From Maribellus sediminis (GTDB lineage: Bacteria > Bacteroidota > Bacteroidia > Bacteroidales > Prolixibacteraceae): DNA of 64,000 nucleotides. Of the stretch, positions 24,250 to 34,212 are shown piece by piece. Below the pieces are notes generated by a model that ran no database searches, was not told the origin of the DNA, and saw only the letters and a list, made by a program, of their open reading frames with translations. Position 1 is the first letter of the stretch. Every line of letters begins with the position of its first letter. A program made the translations under genes and the position numbers. The stretch spans positions 248,001-312,000 of the forward strand of contig NZ_WXUB01000001.1 of NCBI RefSeq assembly GCF_011799805.1, written 5' to 3'.

Positions 24250-25074
24250 TTATTTTTCGAGTTTGTTTAAATGTACATCCATTTGCGGGAAAGGAATCTT
24301 AACACCGGCTTTGTCGAGTGCCAGTTTCCCTGCTTCGTAAACATCAAAATATACGGTCCAGTAATCTGATGGCTTGGCATATGGGCGCACAGCCAAATGG
24401 ACAGCACTTTCGCCCAGATCGGAAACTCCAACAAAAGGAGCCGGATCTTTCAGCACATTCGGATGATCAACCATGATTTTCATTAAGGTGTCTTTTGCAT
24501 CTTTTATATTAGAAGCATAAGATATACCAAAGGTCATATCAACACGAATTACACCCTGGGTAGTGTAGTTTACAATGTCGTTGCTCGAAACCGCTGCATT
24601 AGGAAGAATTACTGTTTTATTTTCAGGAGTCAGCATCGTAGTAACAAAAATGTGAATTTCCTTAACCGTTCCTAAATGTCCTTGCGAAACGATCAGGTCG
24701 CCCACTTTAAATGGTTTAAACAACAGGATCATTACTCCTCCGGCAAAGTTGGCGAGTGTGCCCTGTAGTGCCAACCCAACTGCCAGACCCGCAGCACCCA
24801 GCACTGCGATAAACGAGGTGGTTTTCAAACCAACCATTTCTGCAATACTGATAAGAAGTAATACTTTCAGCAGAATGCTTACCAGGCTTCTCATAAATCC
24901 CCTAAGCGAAACATTAACATCGCGTTTTACCATTACACGGTCGGTCGTTTTCACAATCCGTCTAATGATCCACAAACCGATAATAAGAACGATTATTGCG
25001 ATAAGTACTTTCATCCCGTAAACAGCAATAAAATCGTAAGCTTTTTCTAAATAATCATGGAATTGTTCGTTCAT
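24250..25074 (-). CDS. mscS: Small mechanosensitive channel, MscS family
   Basis: The start at 25074 (MNEQFHDYLEKAY) gives 274 aa, close to the 286 aa of the E. coli channel; 18 upstream codons are dropped because they have no family counterpart. There are three membrane helices. TM3 contains the pore-lining glycine/alanine pattern AVLGAAGLAVGLALQGTLANFAGGVMIL (here about residues 105-132), the signature of MscS. The beta domain follows with PFKVGDLIVSQGHLGTVKEI. The channel opens under membrane tension and releases solutes during hypo-osmotic shock. It is a single gene with convergent and divergent neighbours. Confidence 0.95.
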   Translation of the reverse strand: MNEQFHDYLEKAYDFIAVYGMKVLIAIIVLIIGLWIIRRIVKTTDRVMVKRDVNVSLRGFMRSLVSILLKVLLLISIAEMVGLKTTSFIAVLGAAGLAVGLALQGTLANFAGGVMILLFKPFKVGDLIVSQGHLGTVKEIHIFVTTMLTPENKTVILPNAAVSSNDIVNYTTQGVIRVDMTFGISYASNIKDAKDTLMKIMVDHPNVLKDPAPFVGVSDLGESAVHLAVRPYAKPSDYWTVYFDVYEAGKLALDKAGVKIPFPQMDVHLNKLEK

Positions 25075-25203
25075 AATGTTTGGTATTAAAATTTTAAGAA
25101 ATTTACTGAAATAAAATATGTCAAACAACTACCTGAAGAGAATGATCAGAAATTCGAAGACCTTAAAAATATGCTTATTTTTAAAGGACCAACTAAATCT
25201 GAT

Positions 25204-26328
25204 ATGACAACAAATAAAGCAATGACCTCGCCGACAGAGAGATTATTGTCTCTCGACTTTTTCAGGGGATTAACCATGATCTTACTTGTAGCAGAAGGAA
25301 CCAATTTATGGTCTGTGCTAATGCATGAACCCATTTCGGGGAGTTTCCTTGAACCTTTTTTCCTGCAGTTTCATCATCATCCCTGGAATGGATTGCGGTT
25401 CTGGGACCTTATTCAGCCATTTTTTATGTTCATCGTTGGAGTGGCTATGCCATTTTCTTACGAAAAACGGATAAAGAACGGGTCTTCCGGAAATCAAATT
25501 ACAAAGCATATTCTGCAGCGGTCGGTAATTTTGCTGGCTTTGGGTGTCGGCTTACATTGCGGGTATCGCCGGAAACTGGTTTGGGAGCTTTGGAATGTCC
25601 TTTCGCAACTGTCGGTCACAATTTTAATAGCCTACTTTTTGATGCGTTATAAATGGGCCACTCAAATCATAGTGTCAATTGGATTGCTTTTACTGACCGA
25701 ATTATTATACCGGACTTTTCCCATTGAAGGTTATAATCAACCTTTTGTTAAAGATCATAATTTTGGTAGCTGGATGGATATGGTACTCATGGGAAAAATC
25801 AATAATGGCGGAGGCTGGGTAGCTATTAATTGCATTCCAACTGCGGCGCATACTATTTGGGGTGTTGTAGCCGGTCAACTTTTGCGATCGGCAAAACCCA
25901 GCACTGAAAAACTCAGATTTTTATTTATTGGAGGAAGTCTTTTTGTGCTTTCCGGATATCTTTTGGATTGGACCTCGATAACACCCATCATAAAAAGAAT
26001 AAGTACCTCGTCGTTTGTGCTGGCATCGGGCGGCTGGGCTTTGCTTGTTCTTGCATTCAGTTACTGGCTCATCGATGTAAAGAAGCGCAACAACTGGATC
26101 TTTCCATTTGTTGTTGTGGGTATGAATCCGATATTTATTTATCTTTTTTTCAATACGGTTGGCTCACAGTGGTTCAACGGTTTTGTGGCCATTTTTACTA
26201 CCGGATTTCTAAACTGGTTACATACCCCGGAGTTTATTGTCGGGATATTTACCTCGTTAACGATACTGGCATTCGAGTGGTGGATGTGTTATTATCTTTA
26301 CCGGAAAAGAATCTTTTTTAGAATTTAA
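25204..26328 (+). CDS. HGSNAT-like acyltransferase (DUF5009-type membrane protein)
   Basis: The start at 25204 gives 374 aa, beginning MTTNKAMTSPTERLLSLDFFRG. The RLxSLDxFRGxTM motif at residues 13-25 is the signature of bacterial relatives of lysosomal heparan-alpha-glucosaminide N-acetyltransferase. About ten membrane helices follow. Conserved histidines in FHHHPWNGLRFWDLIQPFF fit the family active-site area near the second helix. The family moves acetyl groups from cytoplasmic acetyl-CoA to extracytoplasmic sugars. It is followed 53 bp later, on the same strand, by an isomerase and then, convergently, by a GH38-like glycosidase. This suggests sugar processing, but no substrate can be named. 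Confidence 0.8.
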   Translation: MTTNKAMTSPTERLLSLDFFRGLTMILLVAEGTNLWSVLMHEPISGSFLEPFFLQFHHHPWNGLRFWDLIQPFFMFIVGVAMPFSYEKRIKNGSSGNQITKHILQRSVILLALGVGLHCGYRRKLVWELWNVLSQLSVTILIAYFLMRYKWATQIIVSIGLLLLTELLYRTFPIEGYNQPFVKDHNFGSWMDMVLMGKINNGGGWVAINCIPTAAHTIWGVVAGQLLRSAKPSTEKLRFLFIGGSLFVLSGYLLDWTSITPIIKRISTSSFVLASGGWALLVLAFSYWLIDVKKRNNWIFPFVVVGMNPIFIYLFFNTVGSQWFNGFVAIFTTGFLNWLHTPEFIVGIFTSLTILAFEWWMCYYLYRKRIFFRI

Positions 26329-26381
26329 GTGATATATTAATAAACAGATCAAAAGGAATTTCAACATAAATAATCAATAAA

Positions 26382-27293
26382 ATGAATACAAATCGCAGAA
26401 CTTTTATTCGGACTACAACGGCAGCCGCTGTCGGAACTTTCCTGTTGTCGCCGGCAATGGCAACTGTGGCGGCTAAAAAATCATCCTTTAAAATGTCTCT
26501 GGCAGAATGGTCGTTCCATCGGGCTTTGTTTGCCAACGAAATGAGCAACCTCGATTTTCCAAGAGTTACCCGTGAACTGGGACTCGAGGGCGTGGAATAT
26601 GTGAACCAGTTTTTTAAAGACAAAGCCAAAGACGAGAAGTACCTGGCAGAGTTGAAAAAAATCGCTAAAAACGAAGGCGTTAAAAATGTGCTGATCATGT
26701 GCGATGGTGAAGGAATGGTTGGACATCCTGAGAAAGCAGAGCGCGAGAAGACGGTGGAGAACCACAAAAAGTGGATCGATGCTGCAGCATTTCTGGGCTG
26801 CCATTCAATACGAGTGAATGCCGGTAGCCGTGGAACTTACGAAGAGCAACAAAAACTGGCAGCCGATGGACTACGGATGTTGTGTGAATATGGCGATACC
26901 CAAAAAATAAATATAATTGTTGAAAATCACGGAGGCTTGTCGAGTAACGGAGAATGGCTGTCGGGGGTGATGAAAATGGTAGATCATAAGCGAGTGGGAA
27001 CTTTGCCTGATTTTGGAAACTTTACGATAAACAATCAAACCAGAGAAACTTACGATCGTTATAAGGGTGTTGAATTACTGATGCCTTATGCCAAAGGAGT
27101 AAGCGCAAAATCACATGTTTTTGATAAAAACGGCGATGAAGCAGAAATGGATTATTACCGACTGATGAAGATTGTTGATGAGGCAGGATACAAAGGATTT
27201 GTGGGAATTGAATACGAAGGTTCGGAGCTGCCCGAGAAAGAAGGAGTAATCGCTACTAAAAAATTATTGGAGAAAGTTTTTCTAACCCTATAG
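26382..27293 (+). CDS. Tat-exported sugar isomerase/epimerase-like TIM barrel
   Basis: This 303-aa protein opens with a twin-arginine signal ([20 protein letters not shown], cleavage near AMATVA). The mature part is a xylose-isomerase-like (AP endonuclease 2 type) TIM barrel: [45 protein letters not shown], and GTLPDFGNF with probable metal ligands (Glu in VENHGG, Asp in LPDFGNF, His in AKSHVFD, Glu in GIEYEG). Exported enzymes of this group are common in Bacteroidota and are associated with modified-sugar breakdown. It is likely cotranscribed with the upstream acyltransferase-like gene. Confidence 0.82.
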   Translation: MNTNRRTFIRTTTAAAVGTFLLSPAMATVAAKKSSFKMSLAEWSFHRALFANEMSNLDFPRVTRELGLEGVEYVNQFFKDKAKDEKYLAELKKIAKNEGVKNVLIMCDGEGMVGHPEKAEREKTVENHKKWIDAAAFLGCHSIRVNAGSRGTYEEQQKLAADGLRMLCEYGDTQKINIIVENHGGLSSNGEWLSGVMKMVDHKRVGTLPDFGNFTINNQTRETYDRYKGVELLMPYAKGVSAKSHVFDKNGDEAEMDYYRLMKIVDEAGYKGFVGIEYEGSELPEKEGVIATKKLLEKVFLTL

Positions 27294-27510
27294 TTTTCAG
27301 CAATAAAATCGTATAAGATTTCAAGTAGGATATTTCAGGTTATCAGTACCTTACAGGTTAAATGATGTTAATTTAATTTTCCAGCGAAACAAAGCCTATT
27401 TGATTGCGTAAATACCACATACAACTTTGCGTAGCAATACGAACTTAAGTGGTTGATTGAAAACATTTAAGACAAAGTTTGAGAGGTCATTAGTTGTTTG
27501 TCTTTCAGAA

Positions 27511-27540
27511 AAGCGGTGATAGCATCACCGCTTTTTTTTT
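27511..27540 (+). terminator. Rho-independent terminator
   Basis: AAGCGGTGAT and ATCACCGCTT form a perfect 10-bp stem with a 3-nt loop, followed by T9. It is shared by convergent genes; the last bases touch the stop codon of the GH38-like gene. Confidence 0.9.
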
Positions 27541-30500
27541 AAAATAATATTCTGAAAAACTTCGACTCAAAAGGTTTTAACGTTACCGAACCATTTTCTA
27601 TATTTTCTCCAAGAACATTAACCTGTTTTAAATAGATTTCTTCCTGAGTGAGCCCATTTATCAAATGGAGTGTTGCATTTTGTCCGTTTATTTCACGCAC
27701 CTGGATTACAACGGAGTTTCCATCTATCGAAGGAATGGAGTTGATGAGTAAAACGTTTTCAGGCCAGCCGCTGATAAAAGTTCCACTGTTTTGATCCTCA
27801 CCTTTACCTCCTCCAGGCAAAACTCTTGTTAAAAAAGGTATCCTGTTACTCCAGCCAAATCTTACTGCGTCCTGTCGGTGATTTTCAGGATTGCTCGAAA
27901 TCGTGTAAGTCCAGGTATGACCGCCGCTCTGCTCGGCATTAAAATTGGTCACCCAGTAGTTGTTCATTGGCCAGCCAAAAATATGCGTAGTTTCCGGAGT
28001 TGCGCCTGCCTGGTACCTACCCGTATTTATTCCTCCAAATTGCATCAGCGGGATTTCTTTCGAACTTAGAATAATTTGCGCATCCTTGTTACTTAAACGG
28101 GCATAGTTTTGCACCGAATTCCAGTCGTTTGATGAACCGGGTATCTGATCAATTCCGGCTCTGATTTCGCCTCCCTGCACATCGAATGCCAGAACACCAT
28201 CGTTCAATTGAAAAGGAAAAGCAATATAAATTCCTTCGGGATCGGTCACTGATTTTTTCTGAATCGAGTAATACAAGTCGATTCGTTTGGTTGTATTGAA
28301 TAGCCTGATCTCAAAAACAAAATCTCCGTCAGCAATGGCAGCCTTTGTATTCCCTTTAAAGCGAATTGTGTTCCAAACAGGGCTTTCTTCATACCCGTCG
28401 AACCAAACTTTCTCAAGAGATTCGCGCGTGAAATTATCCAGGCGATAAGCTTCCATTTGTGACCGGTTATCCAGTAGTTCATAAATAAACTCTCCCAATT
28501 GGTATTTTGCATCCTGATTGACCAACTCCTTGTTCAGTTGCTTATCTACCAAACTTGATATCGTACCTTTTTCGGTGTCAATTTTGATTTTATACCAGGA
28601 GTTTTCCATTGTTTCTTTCACTCCTATGCCAAAGGTTTCAGGCCACAGTTCATTTTCAGGGACCTCAATGAAATATTTTTTATAACCAAAGGCAGGAACA
28701 TCGTTGGCCCAAATTGCCCAGTAAGTTCCATCAGAATGTCGTTCAATTGGTTGCGCATAAGCCTGTTTTCCTGAAGCATCAATTAATTTGAAATTGCGGT
28801 CGCGCGGAATGATCTGATGATCGATGTAAACGGTGAACAAACCACTTCGTTGCCAGTTTAGCGTATTGTATACCAGTAGTGTTGGTTCAGCCGCTCTTTC
28901 CACATGACTTTGCAGCAATCCCAGCGTTTCCTCCCTGATTATTTTTGCACGCCGCCCGGCTTCCCAGGCATACGATTCTTTCAAAGCACGTTGTTCCATG
29001 GTGTTTTTTGAGAAAGGCTCGCGCACGCTTCCATGGTAGCCGACGGTATGTTCGGTGTAAAACAACAACGCACTGTTTGTTTCATCGGTTTTAAAGTCAA
29101 TGTTTTTTGGGAGTTCCGATCCTTGCAGTGCTGCCATCGTTAGTCCGACATTATTAGCTATCAGGTCGGTCAGTGCTTCGCGGGTAGTGGCTACTTCACG
29201 AGCCGAAGCCCCAAATCCATCGGTCCACCAGTCGGGCCAGGCGCCTCGAATTACCCGGAACTCTGAACCGTGTTTCGCTTCCATTTCCTCGAAAAATTCG
29301 GTGGTTGTGGCTGTTTTCAATTTGGGCCAGGTATATTTTTCGTTCCATGTTCTGATCATGTCGGAAGCCAGAGTTGATGGCGGTGAATTATCCGTCAGAA
29401 ATCCGGAATGCTGAATAGAAATAAGATCGTATTCATAGCCTTTGGCTTCCAGATCGGTAAGGTAAGTAAGCAGTTCATTTTCGAATACATTAAAATCTCC
29501 TGCATGAATTTTGAAAACTGTGTTACCGGTCATGTAGTGTTCGGCACGGTACGCCAGCATGCGTTTCCCCGAAGGAGATTCCCACCAGAAAAGTGTGGGT
29601 TTATCGAAAGCTATCAATGCCCGGTGTCCGTGGGTTCCCATGTTCAGGTATTTCACTCCCAGGTCGGAATAGTACTCGTTTAAACACCAGCCAATTCCGT
29701 TCACATCGTTTTGCATGGCGACTTTTACATCCAAACCATTTTCTCTGAAGTTTTTGATGGGTTGCAATGACGCTGCAAGAACCTGTTCATCGGGTAAGCC
29801 ATCAAAATTGAAATACATACCTGTGAGCTCGATCCTGCCTTCTACCACGCGTTTTTTCAGACGTTCAATCTGCGATTGTGGGCGACTGTTTAAATATTCG
29901 TCAACTGGCCAGGTAGCTTCGCAGGTCCAACGGAATTTGGCATTATCGGGGTAGGAGTCGGTATTGTCGCAATAATCAAGAGCATAATCGATGTATCGCA
30001 AATGTTCGGCAAGAATTTCAGTTTGAGGACGTGTGTATCCAATATCGGTGTGTGAGTGCTGAACAAAATTTACCCGCCACTTTTTTACGGGTTTTAAATT
30101 TAGTTGTCCTTCCTCGTTAAAATCACCAACTTCAAGTCGGTAATTTACTGTCTTGTCTTCTTCCACCGTGGGAAGGTTTACTTTCAGATAGTTGTACCCA
30201 AAATTTACATTTTCCTCTTTTACCAGTTTATCCTCGATGAAAATTTTGGCCGGTCCGGGATTGCCGAAATGCAAAACACCGGCCACTCCCAGTTGATATT
30301 CTTTCCCGTCGGTTTCGGCAATAGCCGGAAAGCTCTTGAAGCTTAAGCCGTTTTTTATTTCGAATTTGAAGGTCATGTACCACGAAGTGAGATCGAAATT
30401 TCCACCTGTTACTTTCAAATTCAATGGCTTACCTTTTTCCAGCTGATTCGCAGGAATTTTCAGGTACATAAATCCAAATCGGTCACCGTGCTGGTCAACC

Positions 30501-30904
30501 ATATCCTTTTTGAAGGAGAGGGTCTTTCCATCCGGATTCTCCAGTTTCCATTCATCTTTTCCATCCGCCCAAAATTCAAAAGCCGGCTTTCCATTTATTT
30601 CCAGGCCAAAACTTGCTTTGCCGGGTGACGAACCGAGTCCGGCTAACCAAACGAAAGTTACGTATTCGTCCTCAAGTTTTTCAGGAACGGCTTCTGTTTG
30701 CCACTCCATACTTGAGTTTCCATCGGTTGCCCGAATCAGTAGGCATTCTTTGGCCATAGGAATAGAAGAGTAGTAGCTAAAATCGTCACCTGTAATCTTG
30801 TGGGCAAAACCATTTGTAATTTTTATGTTTTGAAGGTTGGGAATCTGCGCCCACGTATTTGATATGTTGAGGATTAAAATGAAATAGAAAATTAGCTTTT
30901 TCAT
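27539..30904 (-). CDS. Large secreted GH38-like glycoside hydrolase
   Basis: This is an 1121-aa protein with a signal peptide (residues 1-19, ending WAQ). Residues 20-275 are beta-rich accessory domains. The catalytic core starts around 277 with the metal site NFVQHSHTDIGYT (His285, Asp287), typical of the GH38/GH57-like alpha-mannosidase barrel. AMQNDVNGIGW near 396-406 supplies a candidate nucleophile Asp400. FNFDGLPDEQ and IQHSGFLTDNSP complete the site. The C-terminal 500 residues are beta-sandwich domains like those of GH38 enzymes. It presumably removes alpha-linked mannose or a related sugar from glycans in the periplasm. It could instead belong to the DUF5054 relatives of GH38, whose activity is not established. 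Length is large but normal for the group. Confidence 0.8.
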   Translation of the reverse strand: MKKLIFYFILILNISNTWAQIPNLQNIKITNGFAHKITGDDFSYYSSIPMAKECLLIRATDGNSSMEWQTEAVPEKLEDEYVTFVWLAGLGSSPGKASFGLEINGKPAFEFWADGKDEWKLENPDGKTLSFKKDMVDQHGDRFGFMYLKIPANQLEKGKPLNLKVTGGNFDLTSWYMTFKFEIKNGLSFKSFPAIAETDGKEYQLGVAGVLHFGNPGPAKIFIEDKLVKEENVNFGYNYLKVNLPTVEEDKTVNYRLEVGDFNEEGQLNLKPVKKWRVNFVQHSHTDIGYTRPQTEILAEHLRYIDYALDYCDNTDSYPDNAKFRWTCEATWPVDEYLNSRPQSQIERLKKRVVEGRIELTGMYFNFDGLPDEQVLAASLQPIKNFRENGLDVKVAMQNDVNGIGWCLNEYYSDLGVKYLNMGTHGHRALIAFDKPTLFWWESPSGKRMLAYRAEHYMTGNTVFKIHAGDFNVFENELLTYLTDLEAKGYEYDLISIQHSGFLTDNSPPSTLASDMIRTWNEKYTWPKLKTATTTEFFEEMEAKHGSEFRVIRGAWPDWWTDGFGASAREVATTREALTDLIANNVGLTMAALQGSELPKNIDFKTDETNSALLFYTEHTVGYHGSVREPFSKNTMEQRALKESYAWEAGRRAKIIREETLGLLQSHVERAAEPTLLVYNTLNWQRSGLFTVYIDHQIIPRDRNFKLIDASGKQAYAQPIERHSDGTYWAIWANDVPAFGYKKYFIEVPENELWPETFGIGVKETMENSWYKIKIDTEKGTISSLVDKQLNKELVNQDAKYQLGEFIYELLDNRSQMEAYRLDNFTRESLEKVWFDGYEESPVWNTIRFKGNTKAAIADGDFVFEIRLFNTTKRIDLYYSIQKKSVTDPEGIYIAFPFQLNDGVLAFDVQGGEIRAGIDQIPGSSNDWNSVQNYARLSNKDAQIILSSKEIPLMQFGGINTGRYQAGATPETTHIFGWPMNNYWVTNFNAEQSGGHTWTYTISSNPENHRQDAVRFGWSNRIPFLTRVLPGGGKGEDQNSGTFISGWPENVLLINSIPSIDGNSVVIQVREINGQNATLHLINGLTQEEIYLKQVNVLGENIENGSVTLKPFESKFFRILF

Positions 30905-31731
30905 AATACAGTCTTTCTTATTGTTTCCCTTTTGTACGTTTCAAAAACGAATTATATTTTCTGAATCAGATTTCCAGGTTCCTCCCGGAAATACAATGAA
31001 GTGATAACTATAATATAGCGGCCAAATAAGCTTCGTTTTACATGCTTTTGGCAAATTTCTTTTGGCAATTTAAGCATTATAATAGAGTTTTCTGATATCG
31101 CAGTATTAAACGGTTTTCGAATTTTCAATACGAAAACTGGTTATGCAGAACAGGTTGGTTCAAATTGGTCATTCTTTTTCAGGTGGAATGGAAAATTCGA
31201 ATCGGTTTTTTTTCTTCGGCAGTTCTTTTGGGTTCAACTTCGTTTTGGTAAAACACACACTACTGATTTACACGGTGAATTTTCAACAGACAGTGACTTG
31301 TTACACCAGTCATTATATTTTATGGTATCATAGAAGAAAGTTCCGATTTTGAACCGATATTATTTATCCGGAAACTTAAATTATAAAGGAATTTATACTA
31401 AAGAAATTCTTACCACTTTATTCTTAATCATTTATCCTCCTGCATGATTAAGGTTTACAGCGTTACCGATTTTATGACAGGTAATTGTAACTAACTTTTT
31501 TAATAAAATATCGCGTTCGAAGCTTACTTAAATATTTGGTGTAGCTACAATTGCGTCACTATCAACATATTGTATTTTCGATTAATAATCACTAACTTAT
31601 ACTTACTTACCGTAGAACCGTACCGATTTTCAACCCAATCTGCACTTCTTAATTGTTTTCCGATATAATTTCTGGTGATTATTTGGATGGAAAATAAAAA
31701 CTAATAACACTAACTTTTAAATAACAATCAG
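30905..31731. other. 827-bp AT-rich non-coding region
   Basis: This is the longest gene-free stretch in the window, between divergent genes. It is rich in A/T and lacks any reading frame with plausible coding character. I see no strong hairpin and no perfect TAnnTTTG box; TAAATATTTG around 31530 is off by spacing. It may hold long leaders, an unstructured regulatory RNA, or a decayed gene. Confidence 0.5.
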
Positions 31732-32736
31732 ATGAAAAAACTAACACTTGCTTTTATCATTCTTACAGGAATAATCTTTTCCGTTGACGCCAAATCATGG
31801 CGCGTGAACAATACTCCTGGCATTGATGCCGATTTTACTACCTTAACTGCTGCTCAGGATAGTGCCTCTGCAGGTGATACGTTGTACATTGAAGGCTCAG
31901 CTACTTCGTATGGGAACTTTAACATCAATAAGAAACTCATCATAATCGGGCCAGGCTATTTTTTGACTGAAAATGATTCTGCACAGGCACTAAAACAAAC
32001 GGCCATTTTAGGTCAGGTTCAAATTTTTGCTGACGGAACTGTTTTATCAGGGATTTACGCCACGGGATATGTATTAAACAGAGCCAGTAATGTAGTAATT
32101 ACAAGAAATTATGTAACTGAATCCAACAACGGAATTAGTGTAGCCCACGATGTATCCAATATACACGATGTTGTGGTCAGCCAGAATTATTGTGTCAGAA
32201 TCTCCAGGAACAGGGATGTAAGAGATGTGCTCATATTCAACAATATAGTAGAATCTTATATCCTCATGGGAACCGCATCGGATAATTTTACAGGCGTAAT
32301 AAAAAACAATGTTGTTGGCTATTACATCGAAGCTGTTCATGCTGAGATCAAGAACAATATCATTTATTACAGCAGTAATCCATACAATGGCAGTTACATC
32401 GGGTATAAAGTATTACCTGGTAGTACCTATCATTATAATCTGTTTGCAGGCACAACAGTACTTACTGGGATTGGTAATGTGGCAAATGTGGATATGAATG
32501 ACGTTTTCACTGATTTTACCAACAAAAACGTGGATAACGATTTTATGCTGAAAGAAGGTTCGCCGGCATTAGCCGCCGGAGAGAATGGATCCGACTGCGG
32601 TGCTTTTGGTGGCGATCAGCCCTATGTATTATCGGGAATCCCCGGAGTTCCGCATATTTATGAGGCGATCATTCCAACTTCAGCTTCCGGCGACAGTGGA
32701 TTAAAAGTGTTTTTAAAGATTAAAACCAATAACTGA
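31732..32736 (+). CDS. Secreted right-handed beta-helix protein
   Basis: This 334-aa protein starts with a signal peptide (MKKLTLAFIILTGIIFSVDA). The segment DADFTTLTAAQDSASAGDTLYIEG is the usual opening of pectate-lyase-like parallel beta-helix domains. Repeating coils follow, such as ASNVVITRNYVTESNNGISV, VSNIHDVVVSQNYCV, DVRDVLIFNNIV and HAEIKNNIIYY. The end (KEGSPALAAGENGSDCGAFGG) is also typical. No catalytic lyase residues can be recognised. The gene downstream begins 11 bp later and encodes a T9SS cargo, so the two were probably co-selected as surface or secreted proteins. It lacks its own T9SS sorting domain. Confidence 0.78.
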   Translation: MKKLTLAFIILTGIIFSVDAKSWRVNNTPGIDADFTTLTAAQDSASAGDTLYIEGSATSYGNFNINKKLIIIGPGYFLTENDSAQALKQTAILGQVQIFADGTVLSGIYATGYVLNRASNVVITRNYVTESNNGISVAHDVSNIHDVVVSQNYCVRISRNRDVRDVLIFNNIVESYILMGTASDNFTGVIKNNVVGYYIEAVHAEIKNNIIYYSSNPYNGSYIGYKVLPGSTYHYNLFAGTTVLTGIGNVANVDMNDVFTDFTNKNVDNDFMLKEGSPALAAGENGSDCGAFGGDQPYVLSGIPGVPHIYEAIIPTSASGDSGLKVFLKIKTNN

Positions 32737-32747
32737 TTAATAAAAGA

Positions 32748-34121
32748 ATGAAGACAACAAGATTAATACGAATCGGTGGTGTGCTCTTTCTTCTTTTATT
32801 CCTCTTTAATTTTGTCCCGTTTGATGCGGCTGCACGAACAGCTTATACAGAAGAAGCCGGTTTAACGGGATACGAAAACCGGGGAGCAATATCAGGAAAC
32901 GACCATACTATTGATTTTAACATAGTGCAAGAATTATCTTCTCTTTTTAATAATGAAAAGGGGAGTATTCTTAAAATCGAATATTTTTTCGACACCGATC
33001 CGGGTTATGGAAAAGGAATAGCTCTTGACTTTACTACCGGTAGTGAAATTACCATTGATGAAGCCATACCGGTACATGCACTGGACGAGGGAATACATAT
33101 TTTTTATATGCGGGTATGCGATGAGGCCGGACGATGGAGTCAAACACTGAACAGAATATTCCTGAAAACCAGCTTGCAGACCGATAACAGTTACAACATT
33201 ACCAGGGCGGAGTATTTTTTCGATACCGATCCCGGAACAGGAAACGGCTTTTCCGCTGACTTTACCCTTAGCAACAAAATCGCTTTAGACAATAATTGGG
33301 CAGTAAATGCGCTAAGCGATGGTGTTCACATGTTGTATGTAAGGGCAATGGATGAATTTGGACAATGGAGCCAAACTTTTCACCGCTTGTTTTTAAAAAC
33401 GCATCTGCAAAGCGATGTGATGAATATTGAGGAAATCGAATATTTTTTCGATACCGATCCCGGGAATGGCAACGGAACCAAAATGGAAAATCCGGGGGGC
33501 GAACAGCTCACCGTTGAACAGATAATCCCTGTTGAAGATTTGAGTGACGGTCTTCACAGTATCAATATCCGATGCAGGTTCTCCAACAATAACTGGGGAC
33601 AGCTTTTCCACAGGAGCTTTATTAAATATCCGGCATACGATGTAGTAAAAGTGGAGTATTACTTCGACAATGATCCCGGGCGTGGCAATGCGATTGATAT
33701 ACCGGTCACCGCTTCCGAAATGGTTATCATCGACGATGTATTCTCCATTAGTTCGCTTACATCAGGCAACCACACCATTAGTATTCGTGCCTTAAGCGAA
33801 AAAGATAAATGGAGTGAAGTATTTACAGCAACCCTTACCGTTTTTGGAGGAGTTGGTATTGATGAAGCCGGTAAGGACAGAGCTTTTGTGAAAGTTTATC
33901 CAAATCCTACAAACGGATTCCTCATCGTAGAGATAAATAATATAAACCAAGAATTTGAAGTACAACTGATATCTACGAATGGCTCGGTTTTGCTCGACAG
34001 GAAGATTACGGTTAATGGCAATACAACACTGGATCTAAGCTCTTTTTCCAATGGTATTTACATTCTTAAGTTTCTTAATAAGAAGGAAGTTAGAACACAA
34101 AATATAATTTTAAGCCAATAG
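32748..34121 (+). CDS. T9SS-sorted protein with four EYFFDTDPG repeats
   Basis: This is a 457-aa protein with an N-terminal signal peptide (hydrophobic residues 11-24). Four repeats of about 65-75 residues begin at 77, 154, 230 and 302. Each opens with EYFFDTDPGxGNG or a variant (EYYFDNDPG in the fourth) and ends with a W-S/G-x-x-F motif (RWSQTL, QWSQTF, NWGQLF, KWSEVF). The C-terminal 79 residues are a type A T9SS sorting domain: VKVYPNPTNGFLIVEI, then ISTNGSVLLDRKI, LDLSSFSNGIYIL and a short end. It should be exported by the type IX system and anchored or released. The Asp-rich repeat may bind calcium. Function is unknown. It is cotranscribed with the beta-helix gene. Confidence 0.85.
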   Translation: MKTTRLIRIGGVLFLLLFLFNFVPFDAAARTAYTEEAGLTGYENRGAISGNDHTIDFNIVQELSSLFNNEKGSILKIEYFFDTDPGYGKGIALDFTTGSEITIDEAIPVHALDEGIHIFYMRVCDEAGRWSQTLNRIFLKTSLQTDNSYNITRAEYFFDTDPGTGNGFSADFTLSNKIALDNNWAVNALSDGVHMLYVRAMDEFGQWSQTFHRLFLKTHLQSDVMNIEEIEYFFDTDPGNGNGTKMENPGGEQLTVEQIIPVEDLSDGLHSINIRCRFSNNNWGQLFHRSFIKYPAYDVVKVEYYFDNDPGRGNAIDIPVTASEMVIIDDVFSISSLTSGNHTISIRALSEKDKWSEVFTATLTVFGGVGIDEAGKDRAFVKVYPNPTNGFLIVEINNINQEFEVQLISTNGSVLLDRKITVNGNTTLDLSSFSNGIYILKFLNKKEVRTQNIILSQ

Positions 34122-34212
34122 ATTTTTCTACGTGTAATTTTAAAGGGTGAATCGTAGTGCTTATTCTAATTTGTCCTGAAACATTTTTTCGTCATTTAAT
34201 CAGATAGCTTAG

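Noticed and set aside
31143-31352. A 69-aa frame in the long non-coding gap.
   Set aside because: No signal peptide, no family likeness and no promoter or ribosome binding site; codon pattern looks random.
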